DNA of 64,000 nt from Nocardia crassostreae (GTDB taxonomy: Bacteria; Actinomycetota; Actinomycetes; Mycobacteriales; Mycobacteriaceae). Where the stretch lies: assembly GCF_001613405.1 (NCBI RefSeq), contig NZ_BDCH01000006.1:124001-188000 (forward strand), read 5' to 3'. The notes beneath the pieces were generated by a model. It was given only the letters and a program-made list of their open reading frames with translations, was not told the origin of the DNA and ran no database searches. Shown in pieces: positions 8,242 to 18,599 of the stretch (position 1 is its first letter; the number at the start of each line of letters is the position of its first letter). Both the position numbers and the translations under genes were made by a program.

Positions 8242-8622
8242 TCAGCGAGCCCGCAGGCCCGCCACGAACGCGGCGACCTTGTTCAGGTCGTCATCCGATA
8301 ACCCGGACAAGTCAACGACCGCGTCGGCATGCCGACGTGACGACTCTCCCCGCGCGGGCGCTTCGAAGCCCGCTCTGTGCAGCAACGGAGCGGGATCCAT
8401 TCCGACGGCCTTGGCCATGGCCTGCAAGGTGCGAGCAGTGGTTCGAGCAGCGACTTTACCGTCGTCTTTGTACTGTGTGCCGAGTTCTACCTGAGTCCAC
8501 AGGCTGATGCTGATACCAGCCGCACGCGCCGCGGCGTCCCGAGACAGCCCCAGGGCCTGCCTGGCATCCCGGATCGCCTCGCTGACCTCCCTGGGTACTG
8601 GGGCGCTCTGACGAGTACTCAT
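8242..8622 (-). CDS. XRE-family transcriptional regulator
   Basis: A 126-aa protein. An HTH of the XRE class spans roughly residues 12-70 (IRDARQALGLSRDAAARAAG, then LWTQVELGTQ), followed by a linker and a C-terminal helix, DLNKVAAFVAGLRAR. The ATG at 8620-8622 is preferred to an upstream TTG. The upstream region (8623-8760) is AT-rich for this genome and contains ACAATATACATTG and TTTTGTATGG, possible operator or promoter DNA. It lies in tandem with the ImmA/IrrE-like gene, a pairing seen in phage and ICE immunity modules. Confidence 0.75.
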   Translation of the reverse strand: MSTRQSAPVPREVSEAIRDARQALGLSRDAAARAAGISISLWTQVELGTQYKDDGKVAARTTARTLQAMAKAVGMDPAPLLHRAGFEAPARGESSRRHADAVVDLSGLSDDDLNKVAAFVAGLRAR

Positions 8623-8822
8623 GCAACACAATATACATTGCTACCTGCATTTACACACGCATTTTGTATGGTGCGCCGCCGTGGGGCCTACCACACCTCG
8701 CAGCGCATGGATCATGCGATAAGTCACCCAATTAGTGGCAGTTCGAGTCGTCTTGCCGCAGCGATCTGATGTCCGAATCCTGACACTTGGGATGTAGATT
8801 GCATGCAACCAAGCACTGCGCT

Positions 8823-9404
8823 TCAGCGGTAGGCGACGACCTCGGTGATCGTGGTCCGCAGCGCATCGGAGAGCTTCCGATGCACCGGTACCGGCTGGGC
8901 ATCGGTCCAGACACAGCTGATCGGCAGCGGATAGTCCCCGGCATCCGACCAGTCGAGGCGATCGACCATATCGGCCGGCAAAGCGCGTCGTTCCGCTCTC
9001 GACAGCGTCCGCAGCCGGTGGCGGACCGTATCGGGATTGACCTGGAGCAGGTCGGCCGCATCCTCGACACGGGTGTACCGCGCGAGCGCTTCCCTGAGCG
9101 CATCGACCGGAATCAGGTTGCGGCAGGCCACCTCGTACACGCGGAGTTCGGCGGCCAGCCGGGATTCCCGCCCCATCCGGGTCCTGCGCACCACCTCCGA
9201 ATGCTCCAGCTGGGCGTGCGCGATGGCGTGGGCCAGACCTTCCCGGCGATCCACCGCCGTCAGATCCGCAGCGATCATCACTGCCCGGCGTCTGGGTTCC
9301 CAGATGACAATCCGCGCCTCGAATGGGAGGACGCCGATCGTGAGGTCGAGCTTCGCGGCATGGGTGCGGGCGTCGTACCGTTTACTGGCCTTGCGGCGGG
9401 GCAT
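8823..9404 (-). CDS. ImmA/IrrE-like protein with degenerate metallopeptidase motif
   Basis: A 193-aa protein. The segment LAHAIAHAQLEHSE has the spacing of the HExxH...H helix of ImmA/IrrE peptidases but with alanine where the catalytic glutamate should be. Downstream, ELRVYEVACRNLIPVDALRE matches the following helix of that family, and LLQVNPDTVRHRLRTLSRAE looks like a helix-turn-helix. Family proteins cleave XRE-type repressors to induce mobile elements; this copy would be catalytically dead or act by binding. It sits upstream of the 8242-8622 XRE gene on the same strand. Confidence 0.6.
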   Translation of the reverse strand: MPRRKASKRYDARTHAAKLDLTIGVLPFEARIVIWEPRRRAVMIAADLTAVDRREGLAHAIAHAQLEHSEVVRRTRMGRESRLAAELRVYEVACRNLIPVDALREALARYTRVEDAADLLQVNPDTVRHRLRTLSRAERRALPADMVDRLDWSDAGDYPLPISCVWTDAQPVPVHRKLSDALRTTITEVVAYR

Positions 9405-9501
9405 GACACCGGCACCTCGTTACACGATCTCTCATCTCATCGGAAATTCTTGCACTACTCGGTAATCCGATATGCCCCGACGACATCGGTCACCGCATCG
9501 G

Positions 9502-9696
9502 CTAAGCCAGCATGGCCAGGAACTCGTCGGCCAATTCCTTATCGTGCCGACTCAAATCGGATAGAGCGCCGAACTTGGGGATTGTGTGTTTCGCCATGGC
9601 AAAATTGTCATCGAGATCGGCCCGCCCTGCACCCGGTTCCGAGGTGAGGGCACCATCGAACTCCTCAGGTGTCTGCGGGGCGAACTCGAATTCCAT
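9502..9696 (-). CDS. Small acidic hypothetical protein
   Basis: A 64-aa protein, MEFEFAPQTPEEFDGALTSE at the start, ending LADEFLAMLA. The frame upstream of the ATG at 9694-9696 is Arg/Pro-rich shadow, so this start was chosen. No family recognised. It marks the right end of the accessory region before the cell-wall genes. Confidence 0.5.
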   Translation of the reverse strand: MEFEFAPQTPEEFDGALTSEPGAGRADLDDNFAMAKHTIPKFGALSDLSRHDKELADEFLAMLA

Positions 9697-9863
9697 GAAA
9701 ACTAGTCTACAACCCGGCTTTCCATACTTCAGCGCGACCTGATGGTGTGCGACCCGGCCCCGCGCGATCGAGCATGAGATCGCGAAGGTCACTGCGCTGC
9801 TGAGTCTTTCGAAGCGAGGACTACAAGCCGGTGAATATGACCGATTCGATGACCGATTCGAGG

Positions 9864-11147
9864 TCAGCGGGGGCTCGTGGAGGTGACTGTGGGTTGAGTG
9901 AGGAGAGGGAGGGGGGTCAGGGGTGGGGTGGGGGTGGAGGCGGTGCCGGGGGCGTTGGTGGCGCTGGGGACTGCCGGTTTGATGGAGGATTCGGGGACGG
10001 AGGGATGGGTGTAGTCGTGGGAGTTGGTGATCAGGTCCACGGATTCCGTGACCGGCTGGGGGCTTTGGTCTCCCAAGTCGAGTGATTCCCAGGGGATTTG
10101 ATCCGGGAGTGGGGCGTGATCGGATTCCACCGGGGCGGTGGGGTCGGATTCCGCTGGGAGAGTTGGGTTCGGGTAGACCGGGATCGTCGGGTCGATGAAT
10201 TGTGGTTGGGCGGAGGGGAATTCGCTGACGGCGGGGCCCAATTCGAGGTTTTCCGTTGTGGGGGAACCGGAGTCGCCCGCGGAGTATCCGGCGCGGAGGA
10301 CGTGGCCGTCCAGGGCGAGGATTTGGCCGGTGGTGGAGTGGACGGCGGCGGTGGTGCGGGGGTCTTCCTTGTCGGTGCCGGGGTAGGCCTGGCAGTCGGT
10401 GGTGTCGCAGGTTTCGGCGTAGGGGTAGCGGGATTCGGCTAGGGCGTAGGAGCGGGCTGCTATGGCTTGGGCGCGGAGGGCTTCGGTGCCGCCTTGGTCG
10501 GCCCAGTTGGGGACCATTTCGGCGGGGACTACGCCTTGGAGGTAGTCGTCGATGTCGATGTAGTTGATGGTGCGGAAGGCGCCGTTGTCGAGGGCTACGC
10601 CGAGGGCGCCGCGGTAGGCGCTGCCGCCGCAGAGGGTGAGGTGTTCTTCGGCGGGGCGGTCGGGGCCCTCGTAGATGGGGTAGACCCAGGGGTCGTCGGT
10701 GGCGCCCTCCCAGAGGACTTCGCCGTCGCAACCGGTGGTGATGACGACATCGGCGCCGGTGGGGGTGGGGGTGAGGTGGGCGGCTTGGCCGGGGATGACA
10801 CGGCGGCCCGCTACCAGGAGACCTGATTCGGATTCGACATCGAGGGTGCTGTCGTCCTGGGCCATGAGGCGGACGCGGACCGGGACGGGGGCGATTTCGG
10901 TGAGGGAGGCGCCCGGATAGTAGTGGGCCAGGATCGATTCGGCGGTGGAGCCGTCCTGGGCTTGGTTGTAGGCGCCGTTCTGGCTGAGGCCGCGGCCGTG
11001 GCCGGGGCCCATCGAAGCGCGGAATTCGATACCGCCGGGCCAGGCGTAGAGCAGGGCTCCGGTGCTGGTGGCGAGGGTTAACGCGGTTAGGGACAGGGTG
11101 AGCAGGCGGCGCCTTCTACGGCGCCTGTGTAGGTGACCCTTCGGCAT
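9864..11147 (-). CDS. SpoIID/LytB domain secreted protein
   Basis: A 427-aa protein. A run of arginines followed by a hydrophobic segment (residues 14-35, LLTLSLTALTLATSTGALLY) is a signal or anchor. The SpoIID/LytB core follows, with GPGHGRGLSQNGAYNQAQ, the segment INYIDIDDYLQGVVPAEM and the conserved ALRAQAIAARSYAL. The last 120 residues are Pro/Thr-rich and probably span the wall. Members bind or cleave denuded glycan strands during peptidoglycan remodelling; the residues that would show activity are not certain here. Divergent from the LGFP amidase gene. Confidence 0.8.
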   Translation of the reverse strand: MPKGHLHRRRRRRRLLTLSLTALTLATSTGALLYAWPGGIEFRASMGPGHGRGLSQNGAYNQAQDGSTAESILAHYYPGASLTEIAPVPVRVRLMAQDDSTLDVESESGLLVAGRRVIPGQAAHLTPTPTGADVVITTGCDGEVLWEGATDDPWVYPIYEGPDRPAEEHLTLCGGSAYRGALGVALDNGAFRTINYIDIDDYLQGVVPAEMVPNWADQGGTEALRAQAIAARSYALAESRYPYAETCDTTDCQAYPGTDKEDPRTTAAVHSTTGQILALDGHVLRAGYSAGDSGSPTTENLELGPAVSEFPSAQPQFIDPTIPVYPNPTLPAESDPTAPVESDHAPLPDQIPWESLDLGDQSPQPVTESVDLITNSHDYTHPSVPESSIKPAVPSATNAPGTASTPTPPLTPLPLLTQPTVTSTSPR

Positions 11148-11313
11148 GTCATACCCGTTCTTTCGTGAGGCGAAGCTACATTCGAGTTACCCAAAGCTAA
11201 TCCTCAACCAAACATTCAGGGCTTGTGACAGTTGGGACTAGTGTGATCGTTGATTCGCCGGGAAGCAACTCTGGCGTTCGGGCGAGGTTCAACGGTTTTA
11301 CCTGGAATGGGAG

Positions 11314-13557
11314 ATGCACGTGCCGTACCGCAGAGCGAAACAGTCCTATGCGCTCCCGGTTGTCACCATCCTGGCCCTGACCGCGCCTTTTGCGGTCCTG
11401 GGACTCAGCGACTCCCCGGATATTCGGGCCACGGATGAGAGCAATCTGGCAGCAATACCTGCGACTCTGGCCGAGGTGGGTTTGGCCTCGGCACCCGACA
11501 TCGTCTTGCCGCTGCGCGAGCTGACCTGATTGGATCTACCGGATCTCCGGCTGTCGGACCTGCGGAAACTACCTCTGCCCGCCTCCATTCGGGTACCGGA
11601 CGCACTGGAAGCGCCGCTCGGGATCGAGCTACCGGACGAGATTCCGCTACCGCGACTAAGTCGGCCGGAGCAGCCCGGCGCAACCAGCCCTTACGGACCC
11701 TCCCAGAACGCTCCGGGATTCATTGCCGATCCCGAACCGATCGACGAATCCCCGGCGGGCGCAACACAACCCGCCCTCCCGGAAATCACCGGTGATCCGC
11801 GCACCCCGGCCCTCGCGCCCGGTGCGGTGCCACACGAACTGGCGGCCAAGGTCGGCCCGCAGGTCAAGGAACTCACCCGCGACACCCCGTTCAGCATGGT
11901 CGCGCTCACCGCACAGGACATGGCGGGAACGACAGCGCTGATCCGGGCCAAGCGGCCCGACGGCAGCTGGGGGCCGTGGTTCTCGGCCGAACCCGTCGAC
12001 TCGCCGGGACGACCGGGTGCGACGCGCACCGGGACCGAACCGATCTACGTCGGCAACACCAAGGCCGTGCAGATCCTGGTGACGCGCAAGGACACCGGCG
12101 CGACGCCGGGATCCGCGCCGACCACACCGGGCGCTGAAGTGCCTGGTACGGCACTCGATACGCCAGGGGTGGCACCGAATTCGCCGGGTGCGGTGCCCGG
12201 TCAGGTGCCCGCCGCCGCCCCCGTGCCGCGCACCGACACCGCGGGCGATCCCGCCCAGGTCAACCTGGAAAAGCTCGCGGCCATCCTCATCGATCCCGGC
12301 CGCGGCGCCGCCGACGAGAACCTGCACCAGGTGGCGGCCTCGCTGCCGGGCGGCGGTCCCAAGGTGATCACGCGCTCGCAGTGGGGCGCGGACGAATCGA
12401 TCCGCTGCGACGAACCCACCTATGACGACGGCCTGTCCGCCGTCACCGTGCACCACACCGCGGGCCGCAATGACTACACCCGCGCGGAATCCGCGGGCAT
12501 CGTGCGCGCCATCTTCGCCTATCACGCGAAAACCCTGGGCTGGTGCGATATCGGATACAACGCATTGGTCGACAAGTACGGGCAGATTTTCGAAGGCCGT
12601 TTCGGCGGACTCGATCGCCCGGTCGAGGGCGCGCACGCGGGCGGATTCAATATCAATACCGCCGGTGTCGCCTTCATGGGCAATCACGAAGACGAGGAAC
12701 CCAGCGATGCCGCCGTCGAATCGATGGGTGAATTCATCGGATGGCGCGCCAAGGTCGCCGGATTCGATCCGGAAGGGTCCTCCACCATGTATTCGGAGGG
12801 CAGCGAATTCACCCGGTACGCATTGGGCCAGGCCGTCAAATTGCCGAATGTGTTCGCGCACCGCGATGTCGGCAATACGTCCTGCCCCGGTGATGCCGCC
12901 TACGAGGTGATGGACCGCATTCGCGAAATCGCGAAATCCTTCGCGGGCCCGGGCCCGGTGACCACCACGACGCCCGGCAATTCGCGGCCGCGTCCGGAGC
13001 TGAATGCCGGAAACCAGTACCCGCAGAAGCCCACCACCCCGAACACCGACACCGACCTGGCCACGCTGGCCGAGCTGACCACCAAACTGCTGGGCCTGCT
13101 CGACACCAGCCCGGTGGCCCGGTACTGGAACGACCAGGGCGGCCCCAATGGCGCACTCGGACAACCGGCTTCGGAACCGCAGCCGACCGCGGACGGCGGT
13201 CAGTACGCCAAGTTCGTCAACGGCTACGTCTATTCCACCCCGGACGGCCGGGTGTTCGCGGTCGTCGGCAAGATCCTCGAGCGCTTCCTGCAACTGGGCG
13301 CGGGCACCGGCATTCTGGGCCTGCCGCTGAGCAACGAGTACGCGGTCGACGACGGCGTGCGCGCCGATTTCCAGCACGGCTCGCTGATCTTCAACCGGCT
13401 CACCGGCATTGTCACCACCGTGCTGAAGAACTTCGGCGCGGTGCAGGATCCGGCCGGATCGGCGCTGCCGGAGATTCTCGGCAATCCGCCTGCGCAGGGT
13501 GATCAGATCCCGGCGCAGCTGCCGGACTACACACCGGCGCAACCCGCCACGCCTTAG
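11314..13557 (+). pseudogene. PGRP/amidase_2 and LGFP-repeat cell-surface protein with in-frame TGA
   Basis: The gene encodes a signal peptide (ALPVVTILALTAPFAVLGL), a Pro-rich spacer, a peptidoglycan-recognition/N-acetylmuramoyl-L-alanine amidase domain (KVITRSQWGADESIRC, VTVHHTAGRNDYTR, FAHRDVGNTSCPGD: the zinc histidines and cysteine are present) and C-terminal LGFP repeats (GALGQPASEPQPT, LGLPLSNEY) that bind the mycolyl-arabinogalactan. Order and domain set match M. tuberculosis Rv3811. A TGA at 11527-11529 in the same frame separates the signal peptide from the rest; the next codon is TTG, which could restart but would give a protein without a signal. A single C-to-T change from CGA would explain it. 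Confidence 0.8.
11527..11529 (+). other. In-frame TGA interrupting the LGFP amidase
   Basis: Codons on both sides read GAG CTG ACC TGA TTG GAT CTA CCG in one uninterrupted frame; coding composition continues unchanged on both sides. Confidence 0.75.
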
Positions 13558-13643
13558 TTGTCACCGATCGCTGCCGCCGGGTATCGAGGACGCACTGTCC
13601 CCGGTATCCGGCGGCTGCCGTTCGAGAACCCGGACCGAGGCGC

Positions 13644-14474
13644 TTACATCCACCAGCGTTCGAGAACCCGCGCCACACCGTCTTCGTGATTGGCCGCGGT
13701 CACCTCGTCGGCCGCGGCAATGGCTTCCGGATGGGCGTTGGCCATGGCCACGCCGTGCCCCGCCATCTTCAGCATCGGCACGTCATTGGGCATATCGCCG
13801 AAGGCGATGAGCGTCGCGTGCTGCACGCCGAGCCGCTGCGCCACCGTGGCCAGACCGGTCGCCTTGGTGACGCCGGGCGCGGAGAGCTCGATGAGCCCGT
13901 TGTCGGTCGAATAGGTGAGATCGGCCCGGCCCGCGAGGCGAGGCTCGAGGATGGCGCGCATTTCGCCGCTGGTCATGCTGGGTAGTCGGATCAGCATCTT
14001 GATGGCGGGCGCGGCGATCACCTCGGCCCGGGACACCTCGGTGTCGTCCGGATTGAGCCAGGCGTGCTCGTATTCGGGGCTACTCACAAACTGCGGAGTC
14101 GCCGCGTCGTGGGCGCTCGCGCCGACGCGTTCGGCCGCGAGCCCGCAGCCGGGCAGCAGAGCTTCGGCCAGATCCGCCGCCCAGGCCAGAGTGTCGGTAT
14201 CCAGGGTGTAGGTCGACAGGATGCGGTCGTTGGCGCTGTCGTAGATGACAGCCCCATTGCCACAGACACACAGCGGCGCGTAGCCGAGCCCGTCGACGAC
14301 CGGATCGATCCAGCGGGGCGGCCGACCGGTGGCGAGCACGAACGGCACGCCGTCCGCGATGAGGGCGTCGATCGCGGCTTTCGTACGCGGGCTCACCTGC
14401 TCACTGTGGTCGATGAGCGTGCCGTCGACATCCGTGGCGACCATCTTGGGTTTAGGCAGGTGAAAGAGAGTCAC
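13644..14474 (-). CDS. Cof-type HAD hydrolase
   Basis: A 276-aa HAD phosphatase with class IIB cap. Motif I is ATDVDGTLID (nucleophile Asp and general acid Asp), motif II is VLATGRP, motif III lysine lies in GVTKATGL and motif IV is AFGDMPNDVPML. The C-terminus, KMAGHGVAMANAHPEAIAAA, is typical of Cof/YidA proteins, which dephosphorylate sugar phosphates and similar metabolites. Its place after the LGFP amidase matches Rv3813c. The GTG at 14474 is the likely start. It converges with the amidase gene. Confidence 0.88.
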   Translation of the reverse strand: MTLFHLPKPKMVATDVDGTLIDHSEQVSPRTKAAIDALIADGVPFVLATGRPPRWIDPVVDGLGYAPLCVCGNGAVIYDSANDRILSTYTLDTDTLAWAADLAEALLPGCGLAAERVGASAHDAATPQFVSSPEYEHAWLNPDDTEVSRAEVIAAPAIKMLIRLPSMTSGEMRAILEPRLAGRADLTYSTDNGLIELSAPGVTKATGLATVAQRLGVQHATLIAFGDMPNDVPMLKMAGHGVAMANAHPEAIAAADEVTAANHEDGVARVLERWWM

Positions 14475-14621
14475 CTAGTCCATCCTGCCTGAAATACGGA
14501 CATCGATTGGTAACGAGGGGTGAATTGCTCCGCATTGGCTGAATCGTTGTGCCTGCGCTACCGCCCGGTTGCGCACCACGGTCCTTATGATCTGACCCAA
14601 GACTCGACCCGAGAGGGACTG

Positions 14622-15599
14622 ATGGCCGGATTTCTGCTGCGACGGGCGCTCAACTACGTCGTGCTCTTGCTGCTGTCCTCGTTCCTCGCATTCTCGGTGT
14701 CGGCGTGGACGTTCGAGCCGCTGGCCTATCTGGAGGAGCGCAATCCACGCCCGCCGCAGGCCACCATCGACGCCAAGCGGGCGGAGCTGCGTCTCGACGA
14801 TCCGATTCCGATCCGGTACGCCGCCTGGGTCTCCGGGGTCGTCCAGGGTGATTTCGGCAAGACCATCGCCGGGCAGCCGGTGAGCGAGGAATTGCCGCGC
14901 CGCATCGGGGTCAGCCTGCGATTGCTGGCCATCGGGGCGATTGTGGGCACGGTGCTGGGCGTCCTGATCGGCGCGGCCAGCGCCATCCGGCAATACAAGT
15001 TCAGCGATTACGCGACGACCGTGCTCTCGCTGCTGTTGTTGTCGACGCCGGTATTCGTGCTCGCCACCTTGCTGAAATACGGTGCGCTGGAGATCAACCT
15101 GACGACCGGGAAACAGATCTTCCTCTATACCGGCGAAACCTCGGCGACGCCGGTGAGCGGACTCTGGAATCAGATCGTGGACCGCATCCAGCATCTCATC
15201 GTCCCCACCACCGGCCTGGCGCTGGGAGCCATGGCCGGATACAGCCGCTACCAGCGCAATGCCATGCTCGACGTGCTGGAGAGCGATTTCATCCGCACCG
15301 CCCGCGCCAAGGGCCTGACCCGCTCGCGGGCGCTCTACAAGCACGGCCTGCGCACGGCCTTGATCCCCATGGCGACCCTGTTCGCCTACTCCATCGCGGG
15401 CCTGTTCACCGGGGCCACCTTCACCGAGAAGATCTTCGGCTGGCACGGCGTCGGCGAATGGCTGGTCGATGCCATCAATGCCCAGGACATCAATATCGTC
15501 CTCGCGGTCACCGTCTTCTCGGGCGCGCTGGTCCTGGTGGCCGGGCTGCTGTCCGATATCTTCTACGCCATTCTCGACCCCAGGGTGCGTGTCGGATGA
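14622..15599 (+). CDS. dppB: Dipeptide/oligopeptide ABC transporter permease (DppB type)
   Basis: A 325-aa membrane protein with six predicted spans. The first is LNYVVLLLLSSFLAFSVSAW. The cytoplasmic EAA loop is near residues 215-245 (DFIRTARAKGLTRSRALYKH). The family architecture is that of DppB/OppB. The ATG at 14622 follows GAGAGGGAC; the frame extends upstream without coding character. The stop overlaps the dppC start by 4 nt. It imports peptides together with the following permease, ATPase and binding proteins. Confidence 0.88.
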   Translation: MAGFLLRRALNYVVLLLLSSFLAFSVSAWTFEPLAYLEERNPRPPQATIDAKRAELRLDDPIPIRYAAWVSGVVQGDFGKTIAGQPVSEELPRRIGVSLRLLAIGAIVGTVLGVLIGAASAIRQYKFSDYATTVLSLLLLSTPVFVLATLLKYGALEINLTTGKQIFLYTGETSATPVSGLWNQIVDRIQHLIVPTTGLALGAMAGYSRYQRNAMLDVLESDFIRTARAKGLTRSRALYKHGLRTALIPMATLFAYSIAGLFTGATFTEKIFGWHGVGEWLVDAINAQDINIVLAVTVFSGALVLVAGLLSDIFYAILDPRVRVG

Positions 15600-16522
15600 C
15601 AGACGTCGAAATCATCGTCCAGGGCGCGCCGCCGCCGGTCGGCCGCCGCAAACTGGTGTGGCGGCGGTTCCTGCGCAATCACGTCGCGGTGGCCTGCGGC
15701 ATCATTCTGATCCTGCTGTTCGCGGCCGCGTACGTGCTGCCGCACTTCCTGCCCTACACCTATACCGAGCTGGATCCGACGGCGAAACTCAAGCCGCCCA
15801 ATGCGAAACACTGGTTCGGCACCACCGCGCTCGGCGAGGACGTGCTGGCGCAGACGCTGCGCGGATTGCAGAAATCCCTGGTGATCGGCTTCGGCGCGGC
15901 GCTCATCGCCGCCACCATCGCCACCGTCGCGGGTTCGGTGGCGGGCCTGCTGGGCGGGGTCGCGGACACCGCCATCATGTGGGTGGTGGATCTGCTGCTG
16001 GTGATCCCGTCCTTCATCATGATCGCGCTGTTCACGCCCAAGGTGCAGGGCAACGGGTCGATCCTGCTGCTGACCTTCCTCATTGCCGTCTTCGGCTGGA
16101 TGATCACCGCGCGCATCGTGCGCGGACTCACCATGAGCATGCGGGAACGCGAATTCGTCCGGGCCGCACGGTATATGGGCGCGAACACCCGGACGGTGAT
16201 CACCACCCACATCCTGCCCAACATCGCCTCCATCCTGATCATCGACACCACCCTGGCGGTGGGCTCGGCGGTCATGGCCGAAAGCGGTTTGAGCTTCTTC
16301 GGTTTCGGCGTGCAGCCGCCGGACGTATCGCTGGGCTCGCTCATCGGCACCTACTCCAAGTCGGCGCTGACCTATCCGTGGACGTTCATGTTCTCGGCCG
16401 GATTCCTGGTGATCATCGTGTTGTGCGCCAATCTCATGGGTGACGGCCTGCGCGACGCCTTCGATCCCAGCGCCAAGAAGGCCCGGTCCAAGCAGGCGCG
16501 GCGGAAGGTCGACCGGGCATGA
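15596..16522 (+). CDS. dppC: Dipeptide/oligopeptide ABC transporter permease (DppC type)
   Basis: A 308-aa partner permease. An OppC-type N-terminus ([20 protein letters not shown]) leads into the first span; the extracytoplasmic stretch [17 protein letters not shown] is the hallmark GTD/E-x-GRD-like segment of DppC proteins. The EAA loop is [22 protein letters not shown]. The ATG overlaps the dppB stop (ATGA). A basic tail ([11 protein letters not shown]) ends the protein. Confidence 0.88.
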   Translation: MTDVEIIVQGAPPPVGRRKLVWRRFLRNHVAVACGIILILLFAAAYVLPHFLPYTYTELDPTAKLKPPNAKHWFGTTALGEDVLAQTLRGLQKSLVIGFGAALIAATIATVAGSVAGLLGGVADTAIMWVVDLLLVIPSFIMIALFTPKVQGNGSILLLTFLIAVFGWMITARIVRGLTMSMREREFVRAARYMGANTRTVITTHILPNIASILIIDTTLAVGSAVMAESGLSFFGFGVQPPDVSLGSLIGTYSKSALTYPWTFMFSAGFLVIIVLCANLMGDGLRDAFDPSAKKARSKQARRKVDRA

Positions 16523-16592
16523 GCGGTCAAGCGCGGAGGCGGCAGCGGAGCGTAACCACGCAGCGCTCCGCTCATGCCCGAAAGGACACAGT

Positions 16593-18590
16593 GTGAGCGA
16601 GAATTCGGCCGACAGGCTGAAGGCCACCACCGCGCCGCTGCTGGAGGTCGCGGACCTGCGCGTCGCCTTCCCCAGCGAGGAAGGCCGGGTGGAGGCGGTG
16701 CGTGGCGTGGACTTCCGGGTCGGCGACGGTGAAGTGCTGGCCATCGTGGGCGAATCCGGATCCGGGAAATCGGTGTCCTCGCTGGCGGTCATGGGTCTGC
16801 TGCCCGAACAGGCCCGGGTGCGCGGCTCCATTCGCCTGCGCGGGCGCGAACTCGTCGGGCTCGGCGACAAACAGCTCTCGACCTTGCGCGGATCCCGGGT
16901 CTCGATGGTCTTCCAGGACCCGCTCTCGGCCCTCACCCCCGTGTACCGGATCGGTGATCAGATCGCGGAAGCGCTACTCGCGCACCGCAAGTTCGACAAG
17001 AAGGAGGCCGCCGAGAAGGCGGTCGAACTCCTGGATCTGGTCGGCATTCCGGATGCGGCCGTGCGCGCCAAGGGTTTTCCGCACGAATTCTCCGGCGGTA
17101 TGCGCCAGCGCGTGGTCATCGCCATGGCCATTGCCAATGATCCCGAGCTCATCATCTGCGATGAGCCGACCACGGCGCTCGATGTCACGGTGCAGAAGCA
17201 GATCCTCGGCCTGCTGCGCAAGGCCCGCGATATCACCGGCGCGGGCGTCATCATGATCACCCACGATATGGGCATCGCCGCCACCATCGCCGATCGCGTC
17301 GCCGTCATGTACGCAGGCCGCATTGTCGAAACAGCGCCCGCCGCAGGGCTTTTCACCGCACCGCGAATGCCGTACACGGTCGGGCTGCTCGGCTCCATCC
17401 CGCGCATGGACGGACCGGCTCGCGCCCCGCTCATTCCCATCGAAGGCGCACCGCCCGCCATGCACGCGCTGCCGCCCGGGTGCTCCTTCGCGCCGCGCTG
17501 CCCGATCGCCGTCGACGACTGCCGGGCCGCGGAACCGCCGCTGGAGGACACCGATCCCGGGCACCGCGCCGCCTGCATCCGGACCTCCGAGATCGGGGCG
17601 CAGGAACTGTTCGCCGCCTATCGCGCGACGGTGCGCAGCGAAGCCGCCGTATCCGAGTTCGCCAACGCGCCCCAGCTCGGCAAAACGCCCGAGCGCGCCG
17701 CCGAGCCGACCAAGGATCCCGCGCCCGGTGCCGCCGCCCGTCTCACGAAGGATCCCGCGCCCGAAGTGGTACTGCGCGTGGAGAACCTGCGCAAGACCTT
17801 CCCGATCACCTCCGGCGTGGTCTTCCGCCGCCGCACCGGCGAAGTGAAGGCCGTGGACGGCATCAGCTTCGAAGTGCATCGCGGCCGCACCCTGGCGCTG
17901 GTCGGCGAATCCGGATCCGGCAAGTCCACCACGCTCACCCAGATCATGGAGTTGAAACAGCCCGAGGGCGCGAACCGCAAGGGCGACCCACAACAGCCCG
18001 GCGGCAGTATCGAGATCCTCGGCCACGATGTCGCCCGCCTGACCACGGCGCAGCGCCGGGAGATCCGCGGCAAGATGCAGATCGTCTTCCAGGACCCGTC
18101 CTCCTCGCTGGATCCGCGCCTGCCCATCTCCGACGCCATTGCCGAACCGCTGCGCATCGCGGGGCGGCCGAAGGACGACATCGCCCGCCGGGTACCGGAA
18201 CTGCTGCGCCAGGTCGGGCTGCGTCCCAAACACGCCGACCGCTATCCGGCCGACTTCTCCGGCGGGCAGAAACAGCGCATCAATATCGCCCGCGCCCTGG
18301 CCTTGGATCCGGAGATCCTGGTGCTCGACGAACCGGTGTCCTCGCTGGACGTCTCCATCCAGGCGGGCGTGCTCAATCTGCTGCGCGATCTGCAAGCCCA
18401 GCGCGGTCTGTCGTATTTGTTCGTCTCTCACGATCTGTCGGTCGTGAGTAATCTGGCCCACGACATCGCGGTCATGTATCGCGGGCAGATCGTCGAATAC
18501 GGCCCGGCCGAAAACGTTTTCGCCGACCCGCAGGACGAGTACACGCGGGCATTGATCGATGCCGTGCCCGTCCCCGTAGCGACCCGATAG
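16593..18590 (+). CDS. Fused dipeptide ABC transporter ATPase (DppD-DppF)
   Basis: A 665-aa protein made of two complete ABC domains. Each has a Walker A GESGSGKS, a signature (FSGGMRQRV in the first, FSGGQKQRI in the second), a Walker B ([12 protein letters not shown] and [12 protein letters not shown]) and the oligopeptide-ABC C-terminal extension, with the cysteine-rich [13 protein letters not shown] in the first half. The halves are joined by a Pro/Ala-rich linker. The GTG at 16593 with AAAGGA upstream was chosen; the frame runs back to 16440 but overlaps dppC. One polypeptide thus supplies both ATPases. Confidence 0.88.
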   Translation: MSENSADRLKATTAPLLEVADLRVAFPSEEGRVEAVRGVDFRVGDGEVLAIVGESGSGKSVSSLAVMGLLPEQARVRGSIRLRGRELVGLGDKQLSTLRGSRVSMVFQDPLSALTPVYRIGDQIAEALLAHRKFDKKEAAEKAVELLDLVGIPDAAVRAKGFPHEFSGGMRQRVVIAMAIANDPELIICDEPTTALDVTVQKQILGLLRKARDITGAGVIMITHDMGIAATIADRVAVMYAGRIVETAPAAGLFTAPRMPYTVGLLGSIPRMDGPARAPLIPIEGAPPAMHALPPGCSFAPRCPIAVDDCRAAEPPLEDTDPGHRAACIRTSEIGAQELFAAYRATVRSEAAVSEFANAPQLGKTPERAAEPTKDPAPGAAARLTKDPAPEVVLRVENLRKTFPITSGVVFRRRTGEVKAVDGISFEVHRGRTLALVGESGSGKSTTLTQIMELKQPEGANRKGDPQQPGGSIEILGHDVARLTTAQRREIRGKMQIVFQDPSSSLDPRLPISDAIAEPLRIAGRPKDDIARRVPELLRQVGLRPKHADRYPADFSGGQKQRINIARALALDPEILVLDEPVSSLDVSIQAGVLNLLRDLQAQRGLSYLFVSHDLSVVSNLAHDIAVMYRGQIVEYGPAENVFADPQDEYTRALIDAVPVPVATR

Positions 18591-18599
18591 GAGCTGGCC

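Noticed and set aside
7796..8494. A 232-codon plus-strand frame across the XRE 3' end
   Set aside because: Composition is Pro/Arg/Ser-rich shadow; the antisense frame at 7794-8105 looks better.
9502..10731. A 409-codon minus-strand frame opposite to nothing but in the same strand as the SpoIID gene
   Set aside because: Most of it is an Arg/Pro/His-rich alternate frame of the SpoIID gene; only the last 64 codons (9502-9696) look real.
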